Shown here: in pieces, positions 24,133 to 33,087 of the stretch | Numbering within the stretch: the stretch's first letter is position 1 | Layout of the letters: every line of letters starts with the position of its first letter | NCBI GenBank assembly: GCA_021776115.1 | Contig: JAJFGN010000041.1 | Coordinates: 1 to 64,000, forward strand | Source: Kiloniellaceae bacterium | GTDB lineage: Bacteria; Pseudomonadota; Alphaproteobacteria; Kiloniellales; J153 | DNA: 64,000 nt | Direction: 5' to 3' | Translations under genes and position numbers: made by a program | Notes under the pieces: model-generated | What the model was told of the DNA's origin: nothing | The model's input: only the letters and a program-made list of their open reading frames with translations | Databases searched by the model: none

Positions 24133-24549
24133 GTGGCGGCACAAAAAGGTAAACTCGTTCTCTTGAAGGCGGACCTGACGGGGGCCTCGCCCCAGGTCTT
24201 CACCACACTGGCGGGTCTTCGCACCACGACCTGGACTATCAACGGCGAAGACGTCGAGGTCACGACGAAGGACGACAACGGTTGGCAGCAGCGCTTGGCG
24301 GGCGCCGGGGTCCGCTCGCTCAGCGTGTCGGCGGGCGGCATCTTTCAAGACACCGCGGGCGAGGAGACCGTGCGCCAGTGGGCCTTCGATCAGAGCATCA
24401 ACTTGTTCGAGATCACCTTCGAGAACGGCGACCGCTTGGAATGCCGGTTCCAGATCTCGAACTACGAGCGCACCGGGGACCACGATGGGGCGGAGACCTA
24501 CTCGCTCAGCCTCAACTCCCACGGCACGCCGACTTACGTGGCGGTCTGA
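24133..24549 (+). CDS. Major tail (tube) protein
   Basis: The 138-residue tail-tube protein of the phi13/RcGTA gp9 family starts at GTG. MAAQKGKLVLLKADLTG, VEVTTKDDNGWQQRLAGAGVRSLSVSAGGIF (~47-77), FEITFENGDRLECRFQISNYERTGDHDGAETYSLSLNSHG (~96-135) fit well. It stacks in hexamers around the tape measure. It restarts the RcGTA order after the glycan cassette. Confidence 0.92.
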   Translation: MAAQKGKLVLLKADLTGASPQVFTTLAGLRTTTWTINGEDVEVTTKDDNGWQQRLAGAGVRSLSVSAGGIFQDTAGEETVRQWAFDQSINLFEITFENGDRLECRFQISNYERTGDHDGAETYSLSLNSHGTPTYVAV

Positions 24550-24551
24550 GC

Positions 24552-24932
24552 ATGGCGAACAAGGCGCGCGGCGAAGTCAAACTGGACCTGGGGGGCGAGA
24601 GTTACGTTCTTCGCCCCACATTCGGCGCGGTGTGCGAGATCGAAGACGCGATCGGCACCAACCTCTTCGATGCCGGCCGCAAGCTCGAGCGGGCGGAGAT
24701 CACGGCCAAGGAGATGGTCAAGCTCACGCATGCCTGTCTCACGCAGTCGGGTTACCCTGTGGAGGAGGATAAATTGGGGGAGCTGATCGTCGCGCACGGC
24801 TCGCTCGACACCATCGCGGCGCTGGTTAAGTTCTGCCAGAGTTACGCCTTCGGCGGACGTGAGGAAAAAAAAGCCGGCACGCCGCCCGGACAAGACCCGC
24901 CCGTGGCAGCGGCTACGTCCGGGAGTACATGA
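24552..24932 (+). CDS. RcGTA gp10-like tail protein
   Basis: The 126-residue protein, GTA gp10 family: KARGEVKLDLGGESYVLRPTFGAVCEIEDAIGTNLFDAGRKLE (~4-46), then the family's helical body and a disordered Lys/Pro-rich end. It likely acts as a tail-assembly partner of the chaperone encoded next. It overlaps that gene by 4 bases (ATGA-type). Confidence 0.88.
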   Translation: MANKARGEVKLDLGGESYVLRPTFGAVCEIEDAIGTNLFDAGRKLERAEITAKEMVKLTHACLTQSGYPVEEDKLGELIVAHGSLDTIAALVKFCQSYAFGGREEKKAGTPPGQDPPVAAATSGST

Positions 24933-25123
24933 AGGTCGCGCTCGGCCGCCTGGGCTGGGCGCCGCCGGTTTTCTGGGCCGCGACGCCGCAGGAATTCTGG
25001 GCCGCGTTCGAGGACTGGGCCGAGGTGAACTGCATCCAGAAAGACGACGGCGCCTTGAGCGAGGACGAGATCGAGCGGCTCGACGCCATGAAGCGGCGGT
25101 TCCCGGATCGGACTGGGGCATGA
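24929..25123 (+). CDS. Phage tail assembly chaperone (rcc01693/TIGR02216 family)
   Basis: The 64-residue protein (VALGRLGWAPPVFWAATPQEFWAAFEDWAE ... LSEDEIERLDAMKRRFPD) is diagnostic of this short chaperone family, which accompanies the tape measure in RcGTA-type clusters. Its stop (TGA 25121-25123) overlaps an ATG at 25120 that would have been the native tape-measure start. Confidence 0.9.
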   Translation: MKVALGRLGWAPPVFWAATPQEFWAAFEDWAEVNCIQKDDGALSEDEIERLDAMKRRFPDRTGA

Positions 25124-25756
25124 AGGCGCGACGGCGCCGCGCGGGATCTGGGGTTTACCTTCGCGTCTTCCTTCGAGGACGCGGTGGTCGAGGGGCGGCG
25201 CTTGTCCGATGTGTTGCAGGGTCTGGAGCAGGACATCCTGCGCATCCTAACCCGCAAGCTCGTGACCGAACCCTTGGCCGGTGCGGCCACGAGCCTGATC
25301 GGGACCGGTGTTGGCGCACTAGCGGGGCAGTTTCACGGCGGCGGCCGGGTTGGTTCGACGGCGGTTTCGGGCCGTGTGGTGCCGGCCTCGCTCTTCGACG
25401 GGGCGCCGCGTTTCGCCGGCGGCGGCATGATCGGGCGGGTGCCGAGTCTGGCGCCGGGCGAGGTGCCGGCGATTCTGCATCGCGGTGAGATCGTGCACAC
25501 CCCGGCCCAGGAAGCCGCGTTGCGGCGCAACGCCGGCGGCTCCGGCGATACGCGGATCGTGGTGAACATTCAGACGCCTGATCCGCAGCAGCCCAAGATC
25601 AAATTGACGCGCGCATTCTCCAACATACCATTTCCAAGTTACCAAGCCTTCGTAATGTTCATGAAATTCGTGTACAGGGTTGCCTTCCAACCGTCAGGAA
25701 ACGATACAGAAATCTGGCACACTGATTCGGGAAGCGTCGCGTCACGCTCGATAACG
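25120..25756 (+). pseudogene. Truncated tape-measure remnant (copy A of a duplicated C-terminal region)
   Basis: ATG 25120 overlaps the chaperone stop as expected for a tape-measure start, but its frame is lost within nine bases: the following tape-measure-like sequence (from 25129) is in another frame. From 25129 to 25586 the DNA matches 27068-27525 without indels at ~93% identity by eye; the encoded part includes EDAVVEGRRLSDVLQGLEQDILRILTRKLV and AGAATSLIGTGVGALAG. After 25586 it runs into unrelated sequence and stops at 25757. The N-terminal body of the original gene is missing, so this copy is probably non-functional, although GTG 25184 could start a 191-residue product. Confidence 0.75.
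25129..25586 (+). repeat. Direct repeat copy A (458 bp, tape-measure C-terminal region)
   Basis: Indel-free direct repeat of 27068-27525, offset 1939 bases, with about 33 differences in 458, mostly at third codon positions. Both ends are sharp: it begins at CGACGGCGCC and ends at GATCCGC. The divergence suggests recombination with a related element rather than a recent tandem copy. Confidence 0.85.
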
Positions 25757-26061
25757 TAGGAAAACAAACTCGGGTAGAGGTCCAGAACGGAGGCGTCACA
25801 GCGAACGGCGCGAACCCAAAGCGAGCTGGGCGCCCTTACAAGACAGCCAAGTCTTTCTATTTCACTCGAGTCAAAGCGTTTGTGAGCAGCCGTCGCCGGA
25901 TTGACCGCTGTTGGCGTGGTGCACGTTGGCCAAGCATTGAGGAGCTTTCCAGCCTCCGCATTACGGCCAAAAGCGATCGTCAACAGCAGAAATAACAATA
26001 AGCAACGTATCTCGCCATACACAGCATTTCCACCATAGAAAGCCGACAAGCTCTTCGGCAA
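25639..26061 (-). CDS. Hypothetical secreted protein within the tape-measure insertion
   Basis: The 140-residue frame on the opposite strand is in lower-GC DNA than its surroundings. Residues ~20-37 (CLLLFLLLTIAFGRNAEA) look like a signal peptide if translation starts a little downstream of the first codon. Three Cys occur in the mature part. No family recognised, and codon use is unlike the flanks, so it may be a moron carried in by the recombination that rearranged this locus, or not a gene at all. Confidence 0.38.
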   Translation of the reverse strand: MPKSLSAFYGGNAVYGEIRCLLLFLLLTIAFGRNAEAGKLLNAWPTCTTPTAVNPATAAHKRFDSSEIERLGCLVRAPSSLWVRAVRCDASVLDLYPSLFSYVIERDATLPESVCQISVSFPDGWKATLYTNFMNITKAW

Positions 26062-26216
26062 TGGATTGGCACCTGAGCTGCTAGACTACGCAATGTGAAT
26101 TTTAGCGGTCAATGTATTGGTTGTCACCCATGTAGCCGACACGACGGCATAGGGGCATTTCTGTCTGTTTGGCCATCGGCAGTATCGTTATCCCCTAACT
26201 TTGATCGGAATGAGAA

Positions 26217-27602
26217 ATGGCGAACGAAGGATTGAGTTTCGACATCACTGCTGATCTCAGACCTCTGGAGACCGCGCTTAAGAAAGCGGAGCAGTCAATC
26301 GGCGGTCTTACGAGTAAGCTGGAAAAGGGCTTCAGTTTGTTCGATGCGCGCATCGGAGTTCTGAAAAAAGGCTTGGTGGCATTGGACGCGCAAGCGCGAA
26401 AGTCAGGAGAACTTCTAAGCGCATCGTTTGAAGTCCTTGGCTCAATTTCAGGTATTCCTCTGCTTGGCAGGTTTGGCGAAGAGATCGAAAAGCTTTCCGG
26501 CGATACGAGGCAGCTCGAAGCAAACTTCAAAAGATTATTCGCGATGAAGCCCGGTGCCCTTCTGTCCGAGATTGGAGACTTGGAAACTCAAATCCAAATA
26601 ATCGGCGCGGCGGTGGAAGCCGGGATACCCGCCAGAGCGATTTCCGACGATGTGCGCTTGCTGAAAGAGGAGCGAAAGCAGGTTTTTGATGCGCTAGTTG
26701 AACAAGCCTCCGAACCGTTTAATAAGCTCGAGAACTTAGCCAGTTTTGACGGCGCGATACCGGACACGTTTCAGGCGCGGAAACTGGCAGAGCGCCTCGA
26801 AGAGTTCCGAGGTATTTTCCAGGAAATCAGATCGATAACCGATGATCCGGGCGTTAGAACGAGGATCGACATGCTGCCATTCTTTGAGGGACCCCGCCAA
26901 CGTGAACGGGGCGCATTGGAGCCGCGCTCGCCCAGGGACATTCAACTGGCCACGTTCGAAGCCACAGAAGGCGTGAACACCCTGGCGGCGGCCCAGAGCA
27001 TGTTGACAGATGCCGTCGAGCGGAGCGGCCGGTCGCTCGAAGAACAGACCGGCACTATCCGCAACCTCGACGGCGCCGCGCGGGATTTGGGTTTTACCTT
27101 TGCCTCTTCCTTCGAGGACGCGGTGGTGGAGGGGCGGCGTTTGTCCGACGTCTTGCAGGGTTTGGAGCAGGACATTCTGCGTATCCTGACCCGCAAGCTC
27201 GTGACCGAACCCTTGGCTGGCGCGGCCACGAGCCTGATCGGGACCGGTGTTGGCGCGCTGGCCGGGCGGTTTCACGGCGGCGGCCGGGTTGGATCGACGG
27301 CGGTTTCGAGCCGTGTGGTGCCGGCCTCGCTCTTCGCCGGGGCGCCGCGTTTCGCCGGTGGCGGCATGGTTGGGCGGGTGCCGAGTTTGGCGCCGGGCGA
27401 GGTGCCGGCGATTCTGCATCGCGGTGAGGTCGTGCGCACCCCCGCGCAAGAGGCCGCGCTGCGGCGCAACGCCGGCGGCTCCGGCGATACGCGGATCGTG
27501 GTGAACATTCAGACGCCCGATCCGCGCGCCTTCAATGAATCGCGCGGCCAGATTCAGGCCATGCTGGCCGACGCCGTGCGCGCCGGCCGCCGCAACCGTT
27601 AA
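26217..27602 (+). CDS. Tail tape-measure protein with an acquired N-terminal region
   Basis: The 461-residue protein has an N-terminal ~280 residues that are helical and of lower GC and different codon use (ITADLRPLETALKKAEQSIGGLTSKLEKGFSLFDARI; KKGLVALDAQARKSG) than the C-terminal ~180 residues (FASSFEDAVVEGRRLSDVLQGLEQDILRILTRK ... GGGRVGSTAVSSRVVP ... ILHRGEVVRTPAQEAALRRNAGGSG), which is the RcGTA-type tape-measure end. The C-terminal part is copy B of the 458-bp repeat. This sets tail length. It is probably the functional tape measure because it is followed in frame and order by the DUF2460 gene. Confidence 0.8.
   Translation: MANEGLSFDITADLRPLETALKKAEQSIGGLTSKLEKGFSLFDARIGVLKKGLVALDAQARKSGELLSASFEVLGSISGIPLLGRFGEEIEKLSGDTRQLEANFKRLFAMKPGALLSEIGDLETQIQIIGAAVEAGIPARAISDDVRLLKEERKQVFDALVEQASEPFNKLENLASFDGAIPDTFQARKLAERLEEFRGIFQEIRSITDDPGVRTRIDMLPFFEGPRQRERGALEPRSPRDIQLATFEATEGVNTLAAAQSMLTDAVERSGRSLEEQTGTIRNLDGAARDLGFTFASSFEDAVVEGRRLSDVLQGLEQDILRILTRKLVTEPLAGAATSLIGTGVGALAGRFHGGGRVGSTAVSSRVVPASLFAGAPRFAGGGMVGRVPSLAPGEVPAILHRGEVVRTPAQEAALRRNAGGSGDTRIVVNIQTPDPRAFNESRGQIQAMLADAVRAGRRNR
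27068..27525 (+). repeat. Direct repeat copy B (458 bp, functional tape-measure end)
   Basis: Partner of 25129-25586. It is in frame with the intact tape-measure gene and continues into its normal C-terminus (RAFNESRGQIQAMLADAV), whereas copy A continues into unrelated sequence. Confidence 0.85.
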
Positions 27603-27629
27603 TCTCAAAATTACAACGCGAGAATCCGC

Positions 27630-28238
27630 ATGAGCTTCGACGAAGTCCGCTTGCCGACCAAGATCGAGTTCGGGGCGCGCGGCGGTCCGCGATTCCGCAC
27701 TGAGGTTGTGGTGCTTGGCAGTGGCCATGAGCAGCGCAACGCGGAGTGGAGCGCGACCCGCGCCGCCTGGGATGTCGCGCCGGGTATCCAAAGCGCGGCC
27801 GACTTGGACGCCATCATAGCGTTCTGGTATGCGCGCCAAGGGCGTCTGCGCGGTTTCCGCTTCAAGGACCACACGGATTTTTCCGCCACCGGTCAGGTTC
27901 TGATCGCGGCGGTGGCGGGTGGCGAGACCAGCGCCCAACTCGTGCGCGGCTACACCAATGGCGGTCAGACCTTCAGCCGCACCGTCACCAAGCCGGTCGC
28001 GGGCAGCGTGCAGCTTTACCTGGACGGTACGCCGATGGCCTCCAGCGTCGATACCGCGACCGGGATCGTCAGCTTCACCGCCTTGCCAGGTGGATCGCCG
28101 CAGCCGGTCTTGAGCGCCGACTTCGCGTTCGATGTACCGGTGCGCTTCGATACCGACAACCTGGAGATACGCCAAGTCACCCACGCGCGCGACGCGGTGC
28201 AGTCCCTGCCCATTGTCGAAATTCGCGATATCGCATGA
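27630..28238 (+). CDS. DUF2460 distal tail protein (RcGTA gp12-like)
   Basis: The 202-residue protein of TIGR02217 type begins SFDEVRLPTKIEFGARGGPRFRTEVVVLGSGHEQRNAEWSATRAAWDVAPGIQSAADLDAIIAFWYARQGRLRGFRFKD, near-diagnostic of this family, which forms the distal tail ring above the hub. Its stop overlaps the next start (ATGA at 28235). Confidence 0.95.
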   Translation: MSFDEVRLPTKIEFGARGGPRFRTEVVVLGSGHEQRNAEWSATRAAWDVAPGIQSAADLDAIIAFWYARQGRLRGFRFKDHTDFSATGQVLIAAVAGGETSAQLVRGYTNGGQTFSRTVTKPVAGSVQLYLDGTPMASSVDTATGIVSFTALPGGSPQPVLSADFAFDVPVRFDTDNLEIRQVTHARDAVQSLPIVEIRDIA

Positions 28239-29323
28239 AGACGGTCACCCCGGAGTTGGCGGCGCACCTGACCGGCGCCGCGCTCACGCTCACCACCTGT
28301 TGGAAGATCGAGCGCCGCGACGGCGTCATCCTCGGCTTCACCTCTCACGATCGCGATCTTGTTTTCGATCTGGCGGACGGTGGTGGGCCGGTCGCCTACG
28401 TGGCGGCGAGCGGCTTCACCCGCAGTAACATCTCCGGCATCGCCGGTTTCGCGGCCGACAATCTGGACGTCGAGGGCGTGCTGGAGTCGGCCGCGATCAC
28501 CGTGGCCGACCTGCGCGCCGGGCGTTACGACTTTGCCGAGATCAAGGTCTTCGAGGTCAATTACCAGGCGCTTAGCCAGGACGCCTTGAAGTTGCGCCGG
28601 GGCCAAGTGGGCCAAGTGCGCGCCGAGGGACAAGTGTTCGTGGCCGAACTGCGCGGTCTGGCCGATCGCTACAGCCAAGAAATCGGCGAGCTTTACAGTC
28701 CCGGATGCCGGGCCGATCTGGGCGATGGCCGTTGCGGCGTCCGCCTCTTGCCGCCCGCCTGGCAGGCCAGCACCGCTTACACGTTACGCCAGCTTCGCGA
28801 TGCGGGCAGTGGATCGGTGGTGCGTCCTTCCGCTTTCAACGATCGGCACTTCCGCTGCGTGCAGGCCGGTACGAGCGGGCTCGGCGAGCCTGCCTGGAAC
28901 CCGACACTCGGCGGTCAAACGACGGACGGCGGCGCGATCTGGGAAACCGAGCGCGCGCTCACCATCGAGGCCACGGTCGTTACCGTCACCGACAACCGCA
29001 ACTTTACGCTGAGCTATACCGGCGACGCACCCGATGCGCTGCTGACCGGCGGTGTTCTGGCCTTCACCGGTGCGGGCAGCCCGCCGCCCGCGAACCTCGA
29101 TCTCAAGATGGAGGTGAAGTCGTGGGTCCTCTCGACCACGACCATCGCTTTGTTTCTGCCCATGCCCTTCAACGTCGCGCCGGGCGACTCGGTAAGTGTG
29201 TCGGCGGGTTGCGACAAGTCGCTCGCGGTTTGCCGCAACAGCTTCGACAATGTGCTCAACTTCCGGGGCGAGCCTTATGTGCCGGGCAACGACCTTCTGT
29301 TCCGTACGCCCGATGCCAGGTAG
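28235..29323 (+). CDS. DUF2163 baseplate hub protein (RcGTA gp13-like)
   Basis: The 362-residue protein of TIGR02218 type starts KTVTPELAAHLTGAALTLTTCWKIERRDGVILGFTSHDRDLVFD. Four conserved Cys, in SPGCRADLGDGRCG (~158 and 167) and AGCDKSLAVCRNSFDN (~326 and 333), match the positions where the phage lambda tail-tip protein gpL and its relatives bind an Fe-S cluster, so a cluster is likely here too (inference). Its end overlaps the NlpC/P60 gene by 11 bases. Confidence 0.93.
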   Translation: MKTVTPELAAHLTGAALTLTTCWKIERRDGVILGFTSHDRDLVFDLADGGGPVAYVAASGFTRSNISGIAGFAADNLDVEGVLESAAITVADLRAGRYDFAEIKVFEVNYQALSQDALKLRRGQVGQVRAEGQVFVAELRGLADRYSQEIGELYSPGCRADLGDGRCGVRLLPPAWQASTAYTLRQLRDAGSGSVVRPSAFNDRHFRCVQAGTSGLGEPAWNPTLGGQTTDGGAIWETERALTIEATVVTVTDNRNFTLSYTGDAPDALLTGGVLAFTGAGSPPPANLDLKMEVKSWVLSTTTIALFLPMPFNVAPGDSVSVSAGCDKSLAVCRNSFDNVLNFRGEPYVPGNDLLFRTPDAR

Positions 29324-29729
29324 GCGCGACATCGTGACCGAGGCCCGCCGCTGGATCGGCACGCCCTGGGTGCCCGCCGGGTCGGAGCGGGGTGTGGGCG
29401 CGAACTGTTTGGGATTCCTGGCCGGGGTCGCGCGCAATCTCGGTTTGAGCGATCTGGCCGAAGCTTTCATGCCGTACCGCGGGCACGCGGCACCGCCGGC
29501 GTCCAAGACCCTATTGCTCGGCCTGCGCCGGCACCTGCGGCGTCAAGCTCTGGCGGCGGTGTCGCCTGGCGACTTGATGCTATTCGATCTGGGCGCGGGG
29601 CTCCGCCACGTCGCCTTATTGAGCGCGCCGGGCACCATCCTCCATGCGCACCAGGTCCAAGGCAAAGTTGTCGAGCAGCGCCTCGTCTGGGCGCCGCACA
29701 GCGCTTATCGCATCCCCGGGTTAGACTGA
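29313..29729 (+). CDS. NlpC/P60 cell-wall peptidase of the tail tip (RcGTA gp14-like)
   Basis: The 138-residue papain-like peptidase helps the tail penetrate murein. Motif DIVTEARRWIGTPWVPAGSERGVGANCLGFLAGV has the catalytic Cys in GANCLGF (~31) and the His is in RHVALLS (~99). The usual GVDCSGL is altered to GANCLGF but the Cys is kept. ATG 29313 overlaps the hub gene end. Confidence 0.93.
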   Translation: MPGRRDIVTEARRWIGTPWVPAGSERGVGANCLGFLAGVARNLGLSDLAEAFMPYRGHAAPPASKTLLLGLRRHLRRQALAAVSPGDLMLFDLGAGLRHVALLSAPGTILHAHQVQGKVVEQRLVWAPHSAYRIPGLD

Positions 29730-29742
29730 TGGGATTACGTTA

Positions 29743-32700
29743 ATGGCGACTTTAGCTTTCAGCCTTGGTGGCGCCCTGGCGGGTGGTTTGGTCGGCGGTC
29801 CGGTTGGCGCTCAGGCCGGCTTCCTGGCGGGGCAGTTCGCCGGGAACGCCGTGTTCGGCAACGCCGATGACCGGGTCATCGAAGGGCCGCGCCTGACCGA
29901 CCTGGCGGTCACGTCTTCGACCTACGGCCGGCCGATTCCGATCGCCTATGGCCGCTTTCGCCTCGGCGGCAATGTTGTCTGGTCGCCGGGTATTAAGGAG
30001 ATTCGCCAGGAACAGACGCAAGGCGGCAAGGGCGGCGGCGCGACGCAAACGAGCCTAACTTGCCGCTACACCGCCGACTTTCGCGTTGCCCTGTGCGAGG
30101 GGCCGCTCGACGCGGTCTTACGTGTTTGGGCCGATGGCAAGCTTATTGCCGACTTCACGACTACGGCGCCTGTATTCGGCGGTAAGATCCGTCGGGCCAA
30201 CATGCGGGTTTACCTGGGCGGCGACGCGCAGCAACCGGACCCGGCAGAGCAAGCCGATCGGGGCATCGAGGACACCCCCGCCTACCGGGGACAGGCCGGA
30301 CTTGTGTTTGAATCCTTGCCGTTGGAAGACTTCGGCAACCGTATCCCGCAGATCACGGCCGAGGTCGCGACCTCGGCTAGCGAGACCTTCCCGTTAGCCA
30401 GCACGACAGCCTTCGCCTCCCCGGTGACGCAACTCGCCCGCTGGAGTCATGACCGCCGCTTTCTCTATACGCTGTCGACGAATGGAATCGCGACCAAGTG
30501 GGATGTGGCCGAGCGCCGGCAGCTGGTCGGCAAGGATATCGGTGTCGGCGAGGCCTTCTGTCCCGGACTCGACCGCGACGGGAACCTGTATTCCGGCGAC
30601 CGGAACGGCAAGGTTATCAAGTACGACGGCTCCTGGACCCAGCTTGGAATTTCGCCGACGGCGATGGCCCAGGACTTTGCCAATCTTATCGTCGCCGGCC
30701 AGCCCGGATTCGAGCGTGTCGTCGCTCAGGGCATCACCGGTAGTGTCGGCGTGTTTTCCGCCACTACTCTGGACTTGCTGAACGAGATTACGCTTTCGGA
30801 TTTTGCCGTACCTACCGCTGGAACCTACCGGGCGACGCTGAACCGCAACGGCATGGCGGTCGACGCGGAGGGATTTGTCTGGACTCTCGTGGTCGACGGT
30901 TCGGCCGACGGTTATCTCTTCAAGATCGACCCCGGCATTGGATCGATACGTGAGCGCCATGTCTTGGCGGGAAAGACGGGGGCTCGCTTCCTGTCCTATG
31001 ACGAACCGACCAATAGTTTGATCGTTGAGGAAGACGGTGCGATCGGCCTGTTTCGCTTTGACCTCGATACCTCAACCATCGACGCGGTCTTGGCGGTGGG
31101 CCTGAACGCGACGGTCGATAACCGGACGCAGTATTGTGCCGGTCCGGTAGGTGGGCGGATCTGGCTGCAAGCGTCGACAATCGCCTTCGAGATCGATACC
31201 GCGAGCTTCACCGTTCTGCGCACCGTATCGCTCGCCAGTTGGACCCCGATTCCGGCCGTCGAGCAGATGGTATACGACGTGCTGAACAACGCGCTGATCT
31301 GGGTCGATGTCTTCCCGGCCACGCTGTACTGGACCTTTCTCGATCGCAAGAACGGCCTGAACGTCGGCCTCGGCGATATCCTTGACGACGTCTCAAGCCG
31401 GGTCGGCCTCAACTCGTCCGGTGATCTCGACGCTTCGGCGCTCAACGATACCGTGATCGGCTTTGTGATATCCGATCGTATGAGCGCGCGCGCCGCACTG
31501 GAACCTCTTGCGACCGCCTATTTCTTCGATGCGCGGGAAGAGGATTTCAAGGTTGTTATGGTCGCGCGCGGCGGCGCGCCGTCGGTCACAATTCCCGAGT
31601 CGGATCTCGGCGCGCGGGCCTTCGAAGACGCCGATTTCGTGCCTTTGCTCAGCGAGGAACGTATACAGGAAATTGAACTGCCCCGGCGTATCGACATGAC
31701 CTACGCCGACCCAAACCTCGACTATCAAACCAACACCCAGGTTTTTCAGCGTGTACAGGAAGCGGTGGCAACGCGGGGCTTGAAGGTCGTTCGCCTGCCT
31801 CTCGCCATGAGCGAGAACGAGGCCGCACAGCGGGCCGAGAGACTCGGGTTCCAAACCTGGCAGGCGCGTACGCCCTACAACTTGCGTGTTTCCCGAAAGC
31901 ATGCGCGGATCAGTACTGGCGACGTGATCCGCGCGACGGCCGATGGCGCCACGGCCACTCTGCGGGTCGATTCGCTCGACTACGGGGCCGACGGTGTCAT
32001 CCGTCTGCGCGGTGTGGCGGAAGATCCTGTAGTGTACGAAAGCGCCGCGGCCGGCGTCTCGGGTTTGGGTGTGCCGGCGCAGTCAATAGCTCTGGCCGGG
32101 CCTTCGGCATTCTACCTCATGGACATTCCGTTGTTGCGCGACGCGGAAGAGGGTTTGGGAATTTATGTTGCCGCCGGTGCGTTGGGCGAGGAAGCTTGGC
32201 CCGGCGCCTCGATCTTGAAGTCGGCCGATGGCGAAACCTTCGACGCGCCCTTCCTCTTCGTACCGGGCACGCGCAACGCGACTCATGGCGCCAGCGAGTC
32301 TGTGCTGTCCGATCATGGCGCCCGCACCTGGGATCGCACCAACACTCTGACCGTGCGTTTGTCGCGCGGCGCCTTGGTTTCAGCCAGCGAGACGGCCGTG
32401 TTGAACGGTGCAAATGCTCTGCTGGTCGGCGACGAAGTTATTCAGTTCGCCAACGCCAATCTAAACGCCGACGGGACCTACACCCTCGACACGCTACTGC
32501 GCGGCCGGCGCGGTACCGAATGGGCGACCGTCGGGCATGCGTTGGGCGAGAGGATCGTCTTGCTCAGCGAGGCGGCCTTGGATCGCGCCAATCTACCCGA
32601 TGCCGACCTCGGGGTCGCACGATTCTACAAGGGTGTGACCTTGGGTGGACCGGTTAGCGAGGGTATGCAGAAGTCGCTCACCTTCATTGGACGCTCTCTC

Positions 32701-33066
32701 ATGCCGTACGCCCCGGTCGATATTCGCGGCGTGCGGACCGGCTCGCCCAGCGACTGGACCATCGCTTGGAAGCGGCGCACACGCTTGGGCGGGGCATGGA
32801 AGGACGCGGTCGATGTGCCCCTTGGCGAAGAGAGCGAAGCCTACGAAGTCGATATCCTTAATGGGCAGACAGTCGTGCGCACCATCACCGCGGTGGCCTC
32901 CAGCGGCGGCTCGGTCGTTACGCCCAGCTCCCGCCAAGCTTTGTACTCGGCCGCCGACCAGACCACCGACTTCGGCGCGGAACAAGGAACCCTCAGCCTT
33001 CGCACTTATCAATTGAGCGCCACGGTCGGGCGCGGTTTTCCCGGATCAGCCATCGTTTCCGGATAG
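29743..33066 (+). CDS. RcGTA gp15-like megatron / host-specificity protein with a beta-propeller insert
   Basis: The 1107-residue tail-tip protein. Residues ~1-205 form the N-terminal region with a glycine-rich hydrophobic segment (LAFSLGGALAGGLVGGPVGAQAG) and the Phage-tail-type module RPIPIAYGRFRLGGNVVWSPG. Residues ~206-530 are beta-propeller-like blades (HDRRFLYTLSTNGIATKWDVAERR; DRDGNLYSGDRNGKVIKYDGSW; DAEGFVWTLVVDGSADGYLFKIDP). Residues ~535-770 resemble the phage_tail_3 domain and ~860-1107 the RcGTA gp15 C-terminal region. RcGTA gp15 is ~1300 residues with a TIM-barrel domain; here a propeller appears in that position. It probably recognises and enters the host. Confidence 0.87.
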   Translation: MATLAFSLGGALAGGLVGGPVGAQAGFLAGQFAGNAVFGNADDRVIEGPRLTDLAVTSSTYGRPIPIAYGRFRLGGNVVWSPGIKEIRQEQTQGGKGGGATQTSLTCRYTADFRVALCEGPLDAVLRVWADGKLIADFTTTAPVFGGKIRRANMRVYLGGDAQQPDPAEQADRGIEDTPAYRGQAGLVFESLPLEDFGNRIPQITAEVATSASETFPLASTTAFASPVTQLARWSHDRRFLYTLSTNGIATKWDVAERRQLVGKDIGVGEAFCPGLDRDGNLYSGDRNGKVIKYDGSWTQLGISPTAMAQDFANLIVAGQPGFERVVAQGITGSVGVFSATTLDLLNEITLSDFAVPTAGTYRATLNRNGMAVDAEGFVWTLVVDGSADGYLFKIDPGIGSIRERHVLAGKTGARFLSYDEPTNSLIVEEDGAIGLFRFDLDTSTIDAVLAVGLNATVDNRTQYCAGPVGGRIWLQASTIAFEIDTASFTVLRTVSLASWTPIPAVEQMVYDVLNNALIWVDVFPATLYWTFLDRKNGLNVGLGDILDDVSSRVGLNSSGDLDASALNDTVIGFVISDRMSARAALEPLATAYFFDAREEDFKVVMVARGGAPSVTIPESDLGARAFEDADFVPLLSEERIQEIELPRRIDMTYADPNLDYQTNTQVFQRVQEAVATRGLKVVRLPLAMSENEAAQRAERLGFQTWQARTPYNLRVSRKHARISTGDVIRATADGATATLRVDSLDYGADGVIRLRGVAEDPVVYESAAAGVSGLGVPAQSIALAGPSAFYLMDIPLLRDAEEGLGIYVAAGALGEEAWPGASILKSADGETFDAPFLFVPGTRNATHGASESVLSDHGARTWDRTNTLTVRLSRGALVSASETAVLNGANALLVGDEVIQFANANLNADGTYTLDTLLRGRRGTEWATVGHALGERIVLLSEAALDRANLPDADLGVARFYKGVTLGGPVSEGMQKSLTFIGRSLMPYAPVDIRGVRTGSPSDWTIAWKRRTRLGGAWKDAVDVPLGEESEAYEVDILNGQTVVRTITAVASSGGSVVTPSSRQALYSAADQTTDFGAEQGTLSLRTYQLSATVGRGFPGSAIVSG

Positions 33067-33087
33067 GTCAGAAGGAGTATATCGGCA

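Noticed and set aside
26736-28184. A 482-codon antisense frame over the tape measure and DUF2460 genes
   Set aside because: Composition is low-complexity and its only repeated part is the reverse of the duplicated tape-measure segment.
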